Shown here: piece by piece, positions 37,720 through 46,950 of the stretch | How positions within the stretch are numbered: position 1 is the stretch's first letter | Layout: each line of letters starts with the position of its first letter | From: Lysobacteraceae bacterium P | GTDB lineage: Bacteria; Pseudomonadota; Gammaproteobacteria; Xanthomonadales; Xanthomonadaceae | DNA length: 64,000 nucleotides | NCBI GenBank assembly: GCA_005503055.1 | Contig: SCOX01000005.1 | Location: 1-64,000, forward strand | Reading direction: 5' to 3' | The notes under the pieces: generated by a model | Seen by the model: the letters and a program-made list of their open reading frames with translations, nothing else | What the model was told of the DNA's origin: nothing | Databases searched by the model: none | Translations under genes and position numbers: made by a program

Positions 37720-38742
37720 TTACCAGACCACTTCGGCCATCGAGCAGTTGAGTCCCGAGCCGATGCCCAGCAGCGCCACGCGCGTGCCCTTCTTCAGGCG
37801 ACCGCCCTCGCGCAGCTTGCTCAGCACGATCGGCACCGACGCCGGGCCGATGTTGCCGTGCTCGCCGAAGATGGTCAGCACCTTCTTCGGGTCGATGCGG
37901 AACGCCTTGAGGAAGGCCTTGGTGTGCGCCTTGCTGACCTGATGGATGACGAACTCGTCGAGTTCCTCCACCACCCAGCCCAGCGCGGCGCGCGCGGCGG
38001 TGAAGGTCTTCTGGCCGAGCTTGAGGCCTTCGATCAGCAGCATGCGGCCGTCGGCGATCATGCGGTCGTGGACGAGGTCGCCGCGGCAAAGCTGGTTCCA
38101 CTCGGTGGCCGAGCGGGTGACGCTGCCGCGGTAGCGCGGCGCGCCGGGCGCCAGTTCGCTGCGCGCCAGCACCATCGCCGCGGCACCGCTGCCGAGCGTC
38201 AACGTGGCCATCTCGTCGCGGAACTGTTCTTCCGTGACGTCGTCGCGGCTGAGGCGGTCGAGCGTCTTCTCGTAAGCCAGGTCGGCGGTCTCGCCGTTGA
38301 CGACCAGCGCGTAGTCGATCTCGCCGCGCTCGATCATCCGGCTGGCGATGTCCATGCCGTTGAGGAACGCCAGGCATGCGTTGGCGACGTCGAAGTTCTG
38401 GCAAGTATCGGGCAGGCGCAGGTTGCCGGACACGATGGACGCCGTCGACGGCTCCAGGTAGTCGCGGCTGACCGAGGTGTTGACCAGCAGACCGATGCGA
38501 TCGGCGTCGATACCGGCATCGGCCAGCGCCTTGACGCCGGCCAGGGTGGCGGCGTCGGAGGCCTTGACCTCGCCGTCCCACAAGCGGCGCTCGCGCACGC
38601 CAGCGACTTCCTCGAGCACGTTGTACTTGATGCCGAGTCGATCGAGCGTGGGCTTGAGTCGGGCGTGGATTTCTTCCGAGGTCAGCCGGCGAGGTGCATC
38701 GATATGGGCAAGACCGGCGATGGCAACGTGCTGGAACAACAT
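37720..38742 (-). CDS. oleA: OleA, acyl-CoA head-to-head condensing thiolase
   Basis: A 340-residue thiolase-fold enzyme related to FabH that condenses two fatty acyl-CoAs to a 2-alkyl-3-ketoacid, the entry step of long-chain cis-olefin synthesis. The nucleophile Cys123 lies in VANACLAFLNGM. His267 (VIHQVSKAH) and Asn297 (EHGNIGPAS) complete the triad. Glu97 in RDYLEPSTASI corresponds to the OleA-specific base that enters the site from the partner subunit. The Cys-Glu spacing of 26 residues matches X. campestris OleA. The rest of the pathway lies downstream on the same strand. Confidence 0.94.
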   Translation of the reverse strand: MLFQHVAIAGLAHIDAPRRLTSEEIHARLKPTLDRLGIKYNVLEEVAGVRERRLWDGEVKASDAATLAGVKALADAGIDADRIGLLVNTSVSRDYLEPSTASIVSGNLRLPDTCQNFDVANACLAFLNGMDIASRMIERGEIDYALVVNGETADLAYEKTLDRLSRDDVTEEQFRDEMATLTLGSGAAAMVLARSELAPGAPRYRGSVTRSATEWNQLCRGDLVHDRMIADGRMLLIEGLKLGQKTFTAARAALGWVVEELDEFVIHQVSKAHTKAFLKAFRIDPKKVLTIFGEHGNIGPASVPIVLSKLREGGRLKKGTRVALLGIGSGLNCSMAEVVW

Positions 38743-38904
38743 GGGCGGCTGACCGATACGGAAAAGAACACGACATCTTAACGCTTAATACACCCCTCCA
38801 GCCATTCGGTGGCGAATGGTCGGGAGATCCGGCCGACGGGCGGCGGACGGGGTTCAGCGGTGTGACGAGTTGGCGGTAGCTGGCAGGCCCGGAAGCCCGG
38901 CATG

Positions 38905-38930
38905 GCCCCTTCCCCGACGGGAGAAGGGGC
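38905..38930. repeat. Inverted repeat downstream of the DUF4156 lipoprotein
   Basis: GCCCCTTC / GAAGGGGC form a perfect 8-bp stem with a 10-base loop, 7 bp beyond the lipoprotein stop. It may act as a terminator, but the T-run is missing. It resembles the other C-rich/G-rich hairpins of the window. Confidence 0.45.
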
Positions 38931-38937
38931 GTTTGTG

Positions 38938-39330
38938 TCAGCCGCCCAGCGGATAGGTCTGCGCGTTGCCGGCCCCCTTCGGCGCAGCGGGGACGGCCGC
39001 GCCGCGCCCGGCGCCGCAGCGCCAGGCGGAGAAGCGCTGCGAACCATTGAGCGGACTGCCCATCGGCTGCACGGTGTCGGCCTGCAGGCCGGCGGCCTCG
39101 TTGCGGGCGAGGGTTTCGAGTTCCTCACGCACGCGCAGTTGGTTGCGCTCGTAGAAGGCGACCTTGTCCTTGACCGTGACCTCGACCTCGCCCCGCTTCT
39201 CGCAACCGGCCGGCGGACCACTGCCGTCGATGACGCGCACCGACGAGCCGCCCGGCGCCATGTCCACCCAGGTGCAACCGCCAGCGGCCAGCGCCGCGAC
39301 CATGACCATCCCCAACATCGACTTGCGCAT
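38938..39330 (-). CDS. DUF4156-type lipoprotein
   Basis: A 130-residue predicted lipoprotein. The signal peptide MRKSMLGMVMVAALAAGG leads to a lipobox with Cys at residue 19 (LAAGGCTWVD). The mature part has CEKRGEVEVTVKDK and RNEAAGLQADTV, a pattern typical of DUF4156. The +2 residue is Thr, compatible with outer-membrane sorting. Function is unknown. It stands alone between oleA and the M16 protease, all leftward. ATG 39330 is required for a proper signal peptide. Confidence 0.83.
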   Translation of the reverse strand: MRKSMLGMVMVAALAAGGCTWVDMAPGGSSVRVIDGSGPPAGCEKRGEVEVTVKDKVAFYERNQLRVREELETLARNEAAGLQADTVQPMGSPLNGSQRFSAWRCGAGRGAAVPAAPKGAGNAQTYPLGG

Positions 39331-39491
39331 CGTTACCCCGTGGCTCGTGCGGCGCGTGCGCCGCGCATGAATAGGACCGGCGCGATTGTCGCCGCGTCCG
39401 ACCACGTTGTGAACGCCAGGGAGTGAACCGCGACTGAGGCTCCGGTCGCGGTTTGCCGATTCCGGCCGCCCAGTGCCCTGCTGTGCCGTCG

Positions 39492-42347
39492 TCAGGGCTT
39501 GGCCGGCAGCGCGTTGCCGTCGGCGTCCAGCACATGCACTTCACCGAGCTTCAGCGCGCGCACCGGCTTCTCGATCTGCTTGAGGTCGCCCACCACCACC
39601 CAGGTCAACGCCTTCGGATCGAGCGTCGCGGCGGCCGCCTTCACCTGCTCGGGTGTGAGCGCCTCGATCTGCGCCTTGCGCTGGAACACGTAGTCGTCGG
39701 GCCGGTCGTAACGCACGATGCCGCTGATCGCGCCCATCACCGCCGAGCCGGTCTCGAACGCGCCGGGCAGGCTGCGGATTTCGGTCGCCTGGATCTTGGC
39801 CACTTCCGCCGGTGCCGGCGGCGCCTTGCCGCTCGCGTAATCGGTGATTTCGCGCTGCAGTTCCCGCAGCGAATCGGCCGTCTTGTCGATCTGCACCGGC
39901 GCGAACGCCATCCACGGACGCTGGCCCAGCGCGTTGGCGGCAAAGCTGTAGGCGCCGTAGGCCCAGTGCTTGTCTTCGCGCAGGTTCATGTTGAGGCGCG
40001 AGGAGAACTCGCCGCCCAGCACCGAGTTGGCGATGTCGAATCGCACGGAGTCGGCGTCCTTCGTCGAAGGCACCACTTCACCGGCGAAGATGTTGGCCTG
40101 CACGGCGCCGGGTTGGTCGATGAGGAACACGCGCGTCTGCGTCGGGCGTTCGACCGCGCCGATCTGCGGGCGAGCCGGTGCGTCGCCAGTGGCCTTCCAG
40201 TCGCCCAGGTGCTTGTCGAGAAGCGGGACAATTTCCTTCAGGGTGGTATCGCCCACGACGATCAACGTGGCGTCCTGCGGCCGCACCCAGTCGCGGTGGA
40301 ACGCGACCAGGTCCTCGCGGGTGAGGGAGGCGATCGAGCTTTCCGTGCCGCTGCCGCTGAACGGCATGGCATAGGCATGGCCCTCGCCGTACAGCAGCGG
40401 TGGCAGCACGCGCAGCGCGGCGCCGTTGGGGCGGGCCTTCTCCTGCTTGATGCCCGCGACCCAGGTCGCCTTCACGCGGTCGATTTCCTTCTGGTCGAAG
40501 CGCGGCTCGCGCAGCATCTTCGCGAAAAGCGCGACGGAGGGGTCGAGGTTCTGCTTCAACGCCGAGAGGTAGGCCTTGCCGCCGTCCAGCGACGCGCCCG
40601 CGCCGAGATTGGCGCCCAGCGATTCGGCGCGATCGCCGAAGGCCAGCGCGTCCAGTTCGCCCGCGCCTTCGTCCATCATGCCCATCGCGAAGCTGGAGGT
40701 GCCCAGCTTGCGGCCCTGGTCGGCGCTGAAACCGCCGGTGAACTCGTAGCTCATCTGCACGACGGGAATGTCGTGGCGTTCGGCGAGAATCACGGTGGTG
40801 CCGTTCTTCAGGGTGGCGCGCTGCAACGAAGGGAACTTCAAGTCCGGGAAACTTTTGGTCTGCGGCAACCCGAGTGATCGATCGACCGTGGCGGGCGTGG
40901 TCTTGTACTTCGGATCAACCGGCGGCAGGGCCAGCGAGGCCGGCGTGACGGACGGATCCTCGGCCACGACGGTGCGCTCGCCCGGCACCACGACCAGCGT
41001 GTGGCTGCCCTTGGTCAACCATGCATTGCCGACGTTGCGGATATCGGCCGCGCTGGCGGTGTCGATGATCTTGAGGCTGTCGCGGAAGCAGCCGGGGTCG
41101 CCGGTGTAGACCGTGCACTCGGCCAGCGCGTCTGCCTTGCCACCGGATCCACCCACGCGCTCGATCCCGCGCACGAATCCGCCCTTGAACACGGTACGCG
41201 CCTGTTCGAGTTCGGCCTTGGTGGGCCCGTCCTTGAGGAGCTTCTGCAACTCCTCCTCGATGATGGCTTCGACCTTCGCCGGGTCCACGCCCTGCTTCAC
41301 GTCCGCGGTGATGACGAAGTTGGAGCTGAGCTGCATGGCGTACGCCGAGGCGGCGACATTGTCGACCAGCTTGTCCTGGTGCAGCAGGCGCTTGTCCAGG
41401 CGCGAGGACTTGCTGCCGCCCAGCACCTGGGCGAAGAGCTGCAGCTTGTCGAGGTCCGGCGTGCCGACCTGGGCGACATTCCACACGCGGTGGATGCGCG
41501 CCTGCGGAACCTTGTCGGTCATGGTGGTACGCGAGGACTGCGCGAGCGGCGCGACGTCGACCGTCGGCTGCGCCATCGTCGGCGTGGCGGGGATGTCGCC
41601 GAAGAAGCGCGTCACCTTCTCCTTCGCGGTCGCCACGTCGATATCGCCGGCGAGCACCAGCACGGCGTTGTTCGGGCCGTACCAGGTGCGGAACCAGCCC
41701 TTCACGTCCTCGAGCGAGGCGGCGTCCAGATCGGCCATCGAGCCGATGGTGCTGTGATGGTAGGGATGGGTCTTGGTGTACATCGCCTTGCCCAGCGCGT
41801 CCCAGACCTGGCCGTAGGGCTGGTTCTCGCCCTCGCGCTTCTCGTTCTGGACGACGCCGCGCTGCTCGTCGAGCGTCTTCTGGTCGATCGCGCCGACCAG
41901 GTGGCCCATGCGGTCGGACTCCATCCACAGCGCCATGTCGAGCGCGGTGGTGGGGACGTTCTGGAAGTAATTGGTGCGGTCGGAGTTGGTCGTGCCATTC
42001 ATGTCGGTCGCGCCGACGAGCTCGAAGGGCTCGAAGTACTCGCCCTTGTGGTTCTCCGAACCGTTGAACATCAGGTGCTCGAACAGATGCGCGAAGCCGG
42101 TGCGTCCGGCCGGTTCGTCCTTGCTGCCGACGTGGTACCACAGGTTTACCGCGACGATCGGCGCCTTGCGGTCGGTGTGGACCACCACGCGCAGTCCGTT
42201 GGGAAGGGTGAATTCCTCATACGGAATGTCGATCGCCGCCTTGGGCGCGGCCAACGCGGCCACCGGCGCGAGCGCGGCGGCGCCGCCGAACGTGGCGGCC
42301 AGAGCGAGGGCGAGCGCGGCGATGCGCGGGCGGGACAAAGCGGACAT
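39492..42347 (-). CDS. M16-family metallopeptidase (pitrilysin-like), exported
   Basis: A 951-residue zinc peptidase with a signal peptide (MSALSRPRIAALALALAATF, cleavage near 34). The inverted zinc motif HLFEH is at residues 87-91, and the downstream Glu is about 70 residues later. The second half repeats the M16 fold but lacks HxxEH, as in single-chain M16B/M16A enzymes in which the C-half forms the closing clam-shell lid. Periplasmic degradation of peptides is the likely role. The start has AAGGAG seven bases upstream. It is transcribed alone. Confidence 0.92.
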   Translation of the reverse strand: MSALSRPRIAALALALAATFGGAAALAPVAALAAPKAAIDIPYEEFTLPNGLRVVVHTDRKAPIVAVNLWYHVGSKDEPAGRTGFAHLFEHLMFNGSENHKGEYFEPFELVGATDMNGTTNSDRTNYFQNVPTTALDMALWMESDRMGHLVGAIDQKTLDEQRGVVQNEKREGENQPYGQVWDALGKAMYTKTHPYHHSTIGSMADLDAASLEDVKGWFRTWYGPNNAVLVLAGDIDVATAKEKVTRFFGDIPATPTMAQPTVDVAPLAQSSRTTMTDKVPQARIHRVWNVAQVGTPDLDKLQLFAQVLGGSKSSRLDKRLLHQDKLVDNVAASAYAMQLSSNFVITADVKQGVDPAKVEAIIEEELQKLLKDGPTKAELEQARTVFKGGFVRGIERVGGSGGKADALAECTVYTGDPGCFRDSLKIIDTASAADIRNVGNAWLTKGSHTLVVVPGERTVVAEDPSVTPASLALPPVDPKYKTTPATVDRSLGLPQTKSFPDLKFPSLQRATLKNGTTVILAERHDIPVVQMSYEFTGGFSADQGRKLGTSSFAMGMMDEGAGELDALAFGDRAESLGANLGAGASLDGGKAYLSALKQNLDPSVALFAKMLREPRFDQKEIDRVKATWVAGIKQEKARPNGAALRVLPPLLYGEGHAYAMPFSGSGTESSIASLTREDLVAFHRDWVRPQDATLIVVGDTTLKEIVPLLDKHLGDWKATGDAPARPQIGAVERPTQTRVFLIDQPGAVQANIFAGEVVPSTKDADSVRFDIANSVLGGEFSSRLNMNLREDKHWAYGAYSFAANALGQRPWMAFAPVQIDKTADSLRELQREITDYASGKAPPAPAEVAKIQATEIRSLPGAFETGSAVMGAISGIVRYDRPDDYVFQRKAQIEALTPEQVKAAAATLDPKALTWVVVGDLKQIEKPVRALKLGEVHVLDADGNALPAKP

Positions 42348-42505
42348 GGCGGACTCCTTGGTTCCAACAGGCATCCTAGCCGCCGGCCATGAACGTCGGC
42401 ACTAGGCCACAAGTCCCATCGGGACTAAGACTTTTGGCCCTCAGCGCGTCGGACCGCTCACACGGTCGTGCCTACACTGGCCGCCCGCCACGCCGGAGCC
42501 CCGCG

Positions 42506-43219
42506 ATGACCCCTGCCCGACACCCGCCGCGCCGCACCCTGGTGACCGGCGCCAACCGCGGTCTGGGCCTGGAGTTCGTCCGCCAGTTGCTCGCCCACGG
42601 CGACCACGTCGTCGCCACCTGCCGTCAGCCCGGCCGTGCGAATGCGCTCAACCAACTGGTCGGCGAGCATCCCGGCCGTCTGCACGTCCTGCCGCTGGAC
42701 GTGGCCGAGCCCAAGACCCATGCCGAGCTCGCCCGCGAACTGTCGCTGGTCATCGACGGGATCGACCTGCTGATCAACAACGCCGGGGTGCTCCACTCCG
42801 GCGAGCGCTTCGGCCACGTGCCGCCGGCGAACTTCGAGGACAGCTTCCGCATCAACGCCACCGGCCCCTTCCTTCTGACCGAGACCTTGGCCGAGCGGCT
42901 GAGCGACCACGCAAAGGTCGCGAATCTTTCGTCCCGGATGGGGTCGATCGCGGAACTGGAGGCGTACCGCTCGCCCAGCTACAGCATGTCGAAAGCGGCG
43001 CAGAACATGGCCACGGCCCTGCTCGCGAAGGCGTTCGCCGAGCGCGGCATCGTCGTTCTGGCGCTGCATCCGGACTGGGTGAAGACCGACATGGGCGGCA
43101 AGGAGGCGCGCATTACGCCCGAGCAGTCCGTCGCCGGCCTGCTGAACGTGATCGATGCGGCCACGATCGCCGACAGTGGCCGCTTCCTCGACTGGAGGGG
43201 GCAGACGGTCGCGTGGTGA
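42506..43219 (+). CDS. Short-chain dehydrogenase/reductase
   Basis: A 237-residue classical-type SDR. The cofactor motif is [17 protein letters not shown] near residue 13. NNAG is in [13 protein letters not shown] near 89, the catalytic Ser is in NLSSRMGSI, and the YxxxK is in [12 protein letters not shown] near 156. Substrate cannot be inferred; it resembles C-factor-like SDRs. GGAG lies seven bases before ATG 42506. It is followed 31 bp later by trmL, so the two may be co-transcribed. Confidence 0.88.
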   Translation: MTPARHPPRRTLVTGANRGLGLEFVRQLLAHGDHVVATCRQPGRANALNQLVGEHPGRLHVLPLDVAEPKTHAELARELSLVIDGIDLLINNAGVLHSGERFGHVPPANFEDSFRINATGPFLLTETLAERLSDHAKVANLSSRMGSIAELEAYRSPSYSMSKAAQNMATALLAKAFAERGIVVLALHPDWVKTDMGGKEARITPEQSVAGLLNVIDAATIADSGRFLDWRGQTVAW

Positions 43220-43250
43220 CGCCGACCCGCGTGGCGGCGATCATGCGCGC

Positions 43251-43730
43251 ATGTTCGACGTCATCCTCTTCCAGCCGGAAATCCCGCCCAACACGGGCAA
43301 CGTGATCCGCCTGTGCGCCAACACCGGGGCGCGGCTGCACCTGATCAGGCCCCTGGGCTTCACGCTCGAGGACAAGCAGCTCAAGCGAGCCGGCCTGGAC
43401 TACCACGAGTACGCGGCGCTGCACGTGCACGACGACCTGTCCGCCGCGTTGGCGATCATCACCGCCGCCAACGGCAAGCCGCCGCGATTGTTCGCGCTGA
43501 GCACGCGCGGCACGGTGCGCTTCGACACGCCGCGCTACGAGGCCGGCGATGCGTTCCTGTTCGGCCCGGAGACGCGCGGCCTGCCGGCGGACGTGCTGGA
43601 AAGCGTGCCTGCCGCGCAGCGCCTGCGCCTGCCGATGCGCCCGGAGAACCGCAGCCTCAATCTCTCCAACGCGGTGGCGGTGGTGGTGTTCGAGGCATGG
43701 CGGCAGATGGGGTTCCAAGGAAGCGCCTGA
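43251..43730 (+). CDS. trmL: tRNA (cytidine(34)-2'-O)-methyltransferase
   Basis: A SPOUT-class methyltransferase of 159 residues modifying the wobble ribose of tRNA-Leu with SAM. Motifs are [20 protein letters not shown] at the N-terminus, [10 protein letters not shown] near residue 103, and the knot region [20 protein letters not shown] near 127-146. All match TrmL/YibK. The protein is a minimal knotted dimer without extra domains, like E. coli TrmL. ATG 43251 begins [10 protein letters not shown]. Confidence 0.94.
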   Translation: MFDVILFQPEIPPNTGNVIRLCANTGARLHLIRPLGFTLEDKQLKRAGLDYHEYAALHVHDDLSAALAIITAANGKPPRLFALSTRGTVRFDTPRYEAGDAFLFGPETRGLPADVLESVPAAQRLRLPMRPENRSLNLSNAVAVVVFEAWRQMGFQGSA

Positions 43731-43765
43731 CGACCTCGCCGGCTAGCCGACCCGCTTCGTGGGCT

Positions 43766-43872
43766 CGTCATCCCGGCGAAGGCCGGGATTCAGGCCTTCC
43801 CATCCGCTCGCCCGAGCCCGCTTTTCCATCAGACGCTGCGGGCCTGGATCCCGGCCTTCGCCGGGATGACGG
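43766..43872. repeat. Inverted REP-like pair between trmL and M20 gene
   Basis: CGTCATCCCGGCGAAGGCCG, followed by GGATTCAGGCC (43766-43796), is mirrored by GGCCTGGATCCCGGCCTTCG, followed by CCGGGATGACGG (43841-43872). It is the clearest example of the window's repeat family and sits between convergent genes. Confidence 0.85.
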
Positions 43873-43899
43873 TCCCTTCAACCCCTGCGGGTAGCGATC

Positions 43900-45261
43900 T
43901 CAACCTTCGGCGCTCTTCACCGGCTTGGCATCACTCGCAACCGCACCTTGCGGCGCATGCAGATAATCCAGCGTCACCTGCAACAGCGCCCGCAAGCCCA
44001 GGTCCAGCGCCGATTCGTCCAGTGCGAATTTCGGTGAGTGATTGCTGGGTGCGGTCACCGGATCGATGCCCTTCGCCGTGGCGCCGACGAAGAAGAACAT
44101 CGACGGCACTTCCTTGGCGTAGAACGAGAAATCCTCCGCGCCCATCTGCAACGGCGGCTCGATCACGTTGGCGGCGCCGGCCACGGCCTGCAGGCTCGGG
44201 ATCATGCGCGCGGTCAGCGCCGGATCGTTCACGGTCACCGGGTTGCCCTCGCTGTCGGGCACGCTCGCTACCGCGGTGGCGCCATTGGCGGCGCTGACGT
44301 GCTCGGCGACGTTCTTCAGGTCGCCGAAGATGCGCTGGCGCATGCCCTCGTCGAACGTGCGGATCGTGCCGACCAGCTCGACCTCGTCGGGAATGATGTT
44401 GTAGCGGATGCCGCCCTTGATCGCGCCGAAACTCACTACCGCCGGCAGCTTGGCGATGTCGGTGCGTCGGCTGACTATGGTCTGCGTGGTGCCGATCACG
44501 TCGGCCGCGGCGACGATGGGATCGATGCCGCCCCACGGACGCGAGCCGTGCGTCTGGCGGCCTTTCACCTTGATGGTGAACTTGTCCGACGCGGCCATCA
44601 GCGGTCCCTGGCGCACGCCGATCTGGCCGACCGGCAGCGTCGAAAACACATGCAGGCCGAACATCGCGTCGGGTTTGAAGTCCTTGAACAGGCCCTCGGC
44701 CAGCATCAGCGACGCACCGCCTTCCTCACCGTCCGGCGCGCCTTCTTCCGAGGGCTGGAAGACCAGCATCACCGAACCGGGCAGGTCGGCCTTCATCTTC
44801 ACCAGCGCGTCGGCGATGCCGAGCAGGATGCCGGTGTGCGCGTCGTGCCCGCAGGCGTGCATGACGCCGACGGTCTCGCCACGAAAGGTAGCCGTCGCCC
44901 TCGACGCGAACGGCACGTCCACTTGTTCGGTCACCGGCAGCGCGTCCATGTCGGCGCGCAACGCGACGCGCGGACCGGGCTTGCCGCCCTGGATGATCGC
45001 GACCACGCCGTGATGGGCAATGCCGACCTTGGGCTTCAGGCCGAGCGCGCGCAGGTGCTCGGCGACCTTCGCCGCGGTGCGCTCCTCGCGATTGGACAGT
45101 TCCGGATGCTGGTGGAAATCGCGGCGCCAGGCGACGACCTTCTGCTGCACGGATTTCGCGGCGGCGGCGACTTCGGGCCGCTCGGACGGAGCGGCCTGCG
45201 CGTGGGCGAACAAAGGCGTGGCAAGCAGTGCGCTGCTCAGCAGCGCGGGCATCAGGCGCAT
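43900..45261 (-). CDS. Exported M20-family amidohydrolase, copy 1
   Basis: A 453-residue peptidase/amidohydrolase with a signal peptide (MRLMPALLSSALLATPLFAH, then AQAA). Motifs typical of IAA-amino acid hydrolase-like M20D enzymes are FHQHPELSNREE, the metal site MHACGHDAHTG near residue 133, the catalytic Glu in FQPSEEGAPDGEEGG, and HGSRPWGGIDP. It probably hydrolyses N-acyl or amide bonds of amino acids in the periplasm. It is a close tandem paralog of the gene immediately upstream, with which it shares the motif order. Confidence 0.9.
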   Translation of the reverse strand: MRLMPALLSSALLATPLFAHAQAAPSERPEVAAAAKSVQQKVVAWRRDFHQHPELSNREERTAAKVAEHLRALGLKPKVGIAHHGVVAIIQGGKPGPRVALRADMDALPVTEQVDVPFASRATATFRGETVGVMHACGHDAHTGILLGIADALVKMKADLPGSVMLVFQPSEEGAPDGEEGGASLMLAEGLFKDFKPDAMFGLHVFSTLPVGQIGVRQGPLMAASDKFTIKVKGRQTHGSRPWGGIDPIVAAADVIGTTQTIVSRRTDIAKLPAVVSFGAIKGGIRYNIIPDEVELVGTIRTFDEGMRQRIFGDLKNVAEHVSAANGATAVASVPDSEGNPVTVNDPALTARMIPSLQAVAGAANVIEPPLQMGAEDFSFYAKEVPSMFFFVGATAKGIDPVTAPSNHSPKFALDESALDLGLRALLQVTLDYLHAPQGAVASDAKPVKSAEG

Positions 45262-45346
45262 CGACGAATCTCCCCGGGGTGATCCGTCGATCCTATCCGA
45301 ATCGGGCTTGCGGAACCGGGCCGCAAGCCGCCACCGGGCTACTCGA

Positions 45347-46654
45347 TCACGGCGCCGCGTGGAGGTAGTCCAGCGCCACCTGCAACGTCGCGCGCACGCC
45401 GACATCGAGCGCATCCTCGTCGAGCAGGAACTGCGGCGAATGGTTGATCGGCGCCTTCGCCGGATCGATGCCTGGCGACGTCGAGCCGACGAAGAAGTAC
45501 ACGCCCGGCACGGTGTTGGCGAACTGCGCGAAATCTTCCGCCACCGTCTGCAGCGGCATCTCGATCACATTGGCCTCGCCCACCGCGCGCTGCAGCGACG
45601 GACGCACGCGCGCGGTCAGCGCCGGATCGTTGACCGTGGCCGGCGCGTTGGCGGCGACATCCAGCTTGGCTGTCGCGCCGCTGGCGTGCGCGAAATCCTC
45701 GGCGGTCCTGCGAAAGCGCGTGATGATGTCCTCGCGCTGTTTCGCGTCGAAGGTGCGCAGCGTGCCAACCATCCGCGCTTCCTCGGGAATGATGTTGAAG
45801 CGCACGCCGGCATTGAACTGGCCCGCCGTCAGCACCGCGGGCGTCGCGGCGATGTTCACCTGGCGCGCGATCAGACTCTGCGTGCCGAGCAGGATCTGCG
45901 CGGCGACGGTGATGGGATCCACGCCGTCCCATGGCCGCGAGCCATGCGTCTGCTGGCCGCGCACGGTCAGGCTCCATTCGTCGGCAGCGGCGAGCATCGG
46001 CCCGCTGCGCACGCCGACCTGGCCGACCGGCAACCCGGCCCACACGTGCAGGCCGAACACCGCGTCGGGCTTGAAGTCGCGGAACACGCCTTCGTCGAGC
46101 ATGAGCTTGGCGCCGAAGGTTTCGCCGGGATTCGGCGGGCCTTCTTCCGAGGGCTGGAAGACGAACATCACCTCGCCCGGCAACGTCGCCTTCTGCGCGG
46201 CGAGTGCGGTCGCCACGCCGAGCAGGATCGCCACGTGCGCGTCGTGTCCGCAGGCGTGCATGACGCCGACGTCCTGGCCGCGATAGGTGGTCTTCACCTT
46301 CGAGGCGAACGGCAGGCCGGTCTGTTCGGTGACGGGCAGGGCATCCATGTCGGCGCGCAAGGCGATGCGCGGGCCGGGCTTGCCACCTTTGAGTACCGCC
46401 ACGACGCCGGTGTGGGCGACACCGGTGCGCACCTGGAGGCCGAGTTTGCGCAGCTGGTCCGCCACGAGCTTCGCCGTGCGCACCTCGTTGTTGCCCAGTT
46501 CCGGATGCTGGTGGATGTCGCGGCGCCAGGCGACGACGTCCTTCTGCACGGCATGTGCTGCGCCGGCGACGTCCGGGCGCGCGTCGGTGGACTGGGCAAA
46601 GGCCGGCGCGGCCAGCAGGGAGGCGGTCAGGAAGGCAAGAAGGTTCGGACGCAT
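45347..46654 (-). CDS. Exported M20-family amidohydrolase, copy 2
   Basis: A 435-residue paralog of the preceding gene product, also with a signal peptide (MRPNLLAFLTASLLAAPAFA). The same M20D motifs occur: IHQHPELGNNEV, MHACGHDAHVA near residue 125, FQPSEEGPPNPGE and HGSRPWDGVDP. It is transcribed in the same direction with an 85-bp gap, indicating a tandem duplication and possibly one transcript. Differences concentrate in the lid domain, suggesting different substrates. Confidence 0.9.
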   Translation of the reverse strand: MRPNLLAFLTASLLAAPAFAQSTDARPDVAGAAHAVQKDVVAWRRDIHQHPELGNNEVRTAKLVADQLRKLGLQVRTGVAHTGVVAVLKGGKPGPRIALRADMDALPVTEQTGLPFASKVKTTYRGQDVGVMHACGHDAHVAILLGVATALAAQKATLPGEVMFVFQPSEEGPPNPGETFGAKLMLDEGVFRDFKPDAVFGLHVWAGLPVGQVGVRSGPMLAAADEWSLTVRGQQTHGSRPWDGVDPITVAAQILLGTQSLIARQVNIAATPAVLTAGQFNAGVRFNIIPEEARMVGTLRTFDAKQREDIITRFRRTAEDFAHASGATAKLDVAANAPATVNDPALTARVRPSLQRAVGEANVIEMPLQTVAEDFAQFANTVPGVYFFVGSTSPGIDPAKAPINHSPQFLLDEDALDVGVRATLQVALDYLHAAP

Positions 46655-46783
46655 GGTGGACGCGATCTGAGGGAATGCGCCGATCCTAGCGGTTGCGGAT
46701 GATGGCGACGATGCCTGATGTGGCCTCGCGTGGCGCGGTCGGCATTAGCGACATGCGCGAACGTCATATGCCCGCATGCATGC

Positions 46784-46861
46784 CGTCATCCCGTCCTCGT
46801 CATCCCAACCCGTCCCGTCATCCCACCCCATCCCGTCATCCCAGCGAAAGCTGGGGTCCAT
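46784..46861. repeat. Direct CGTCATCCC repeats ending in a REP-like element
   Basis: CGTCATCCC occurs four times at 46784, 46798, 46816 and 46834 (spacing 14, 18 and 18 bp). The last copy leads into CGTCATCCCAGCGAAAGCTG, followed by GGGTCCAT, a member of the REP-like family. The earlier copies look like truncated heads of the same element. The roughly 300-bp region between the M20 gene and tex contains only this and the hairpin at 46915. Confidence 0.7.
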
Positions 46862-46914
46862 CTTGATCTTCGATTCGGCGACCCGTGCCGCCATTACTCC
46901 GCGACCCTCACCCC

Positions 46915-46939
46915 AACCCTCTCCCGGGGGGAGAGGGTT
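46915..46939. terminator. 11-bp-stem hairpin after tex
   Basis: AACCCTCTCCC / GGGAGAGGGTT is a perfect 11-bp stem with a GGG loop, 12 bp beyond the tex stop. There is no T-run. Sequence and flanks (CCTCACCCCAACCCTCTCCC) belong to a common interspersed repeat of proteobacterial genomes, here probably also ending the tex transcript. Confidence 0.55.
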
Positions 46940-46950
46940 AAAGCCGCACC

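Noticed and set aside
46784..46861. Regularly spaced CGTCATCCC units that might suggest a CRISPR array
   Set aside because: Units are only 9 bp with 5-9 bp between them and end in a REP-like element; no cas genes. Better read as repeat fragments.
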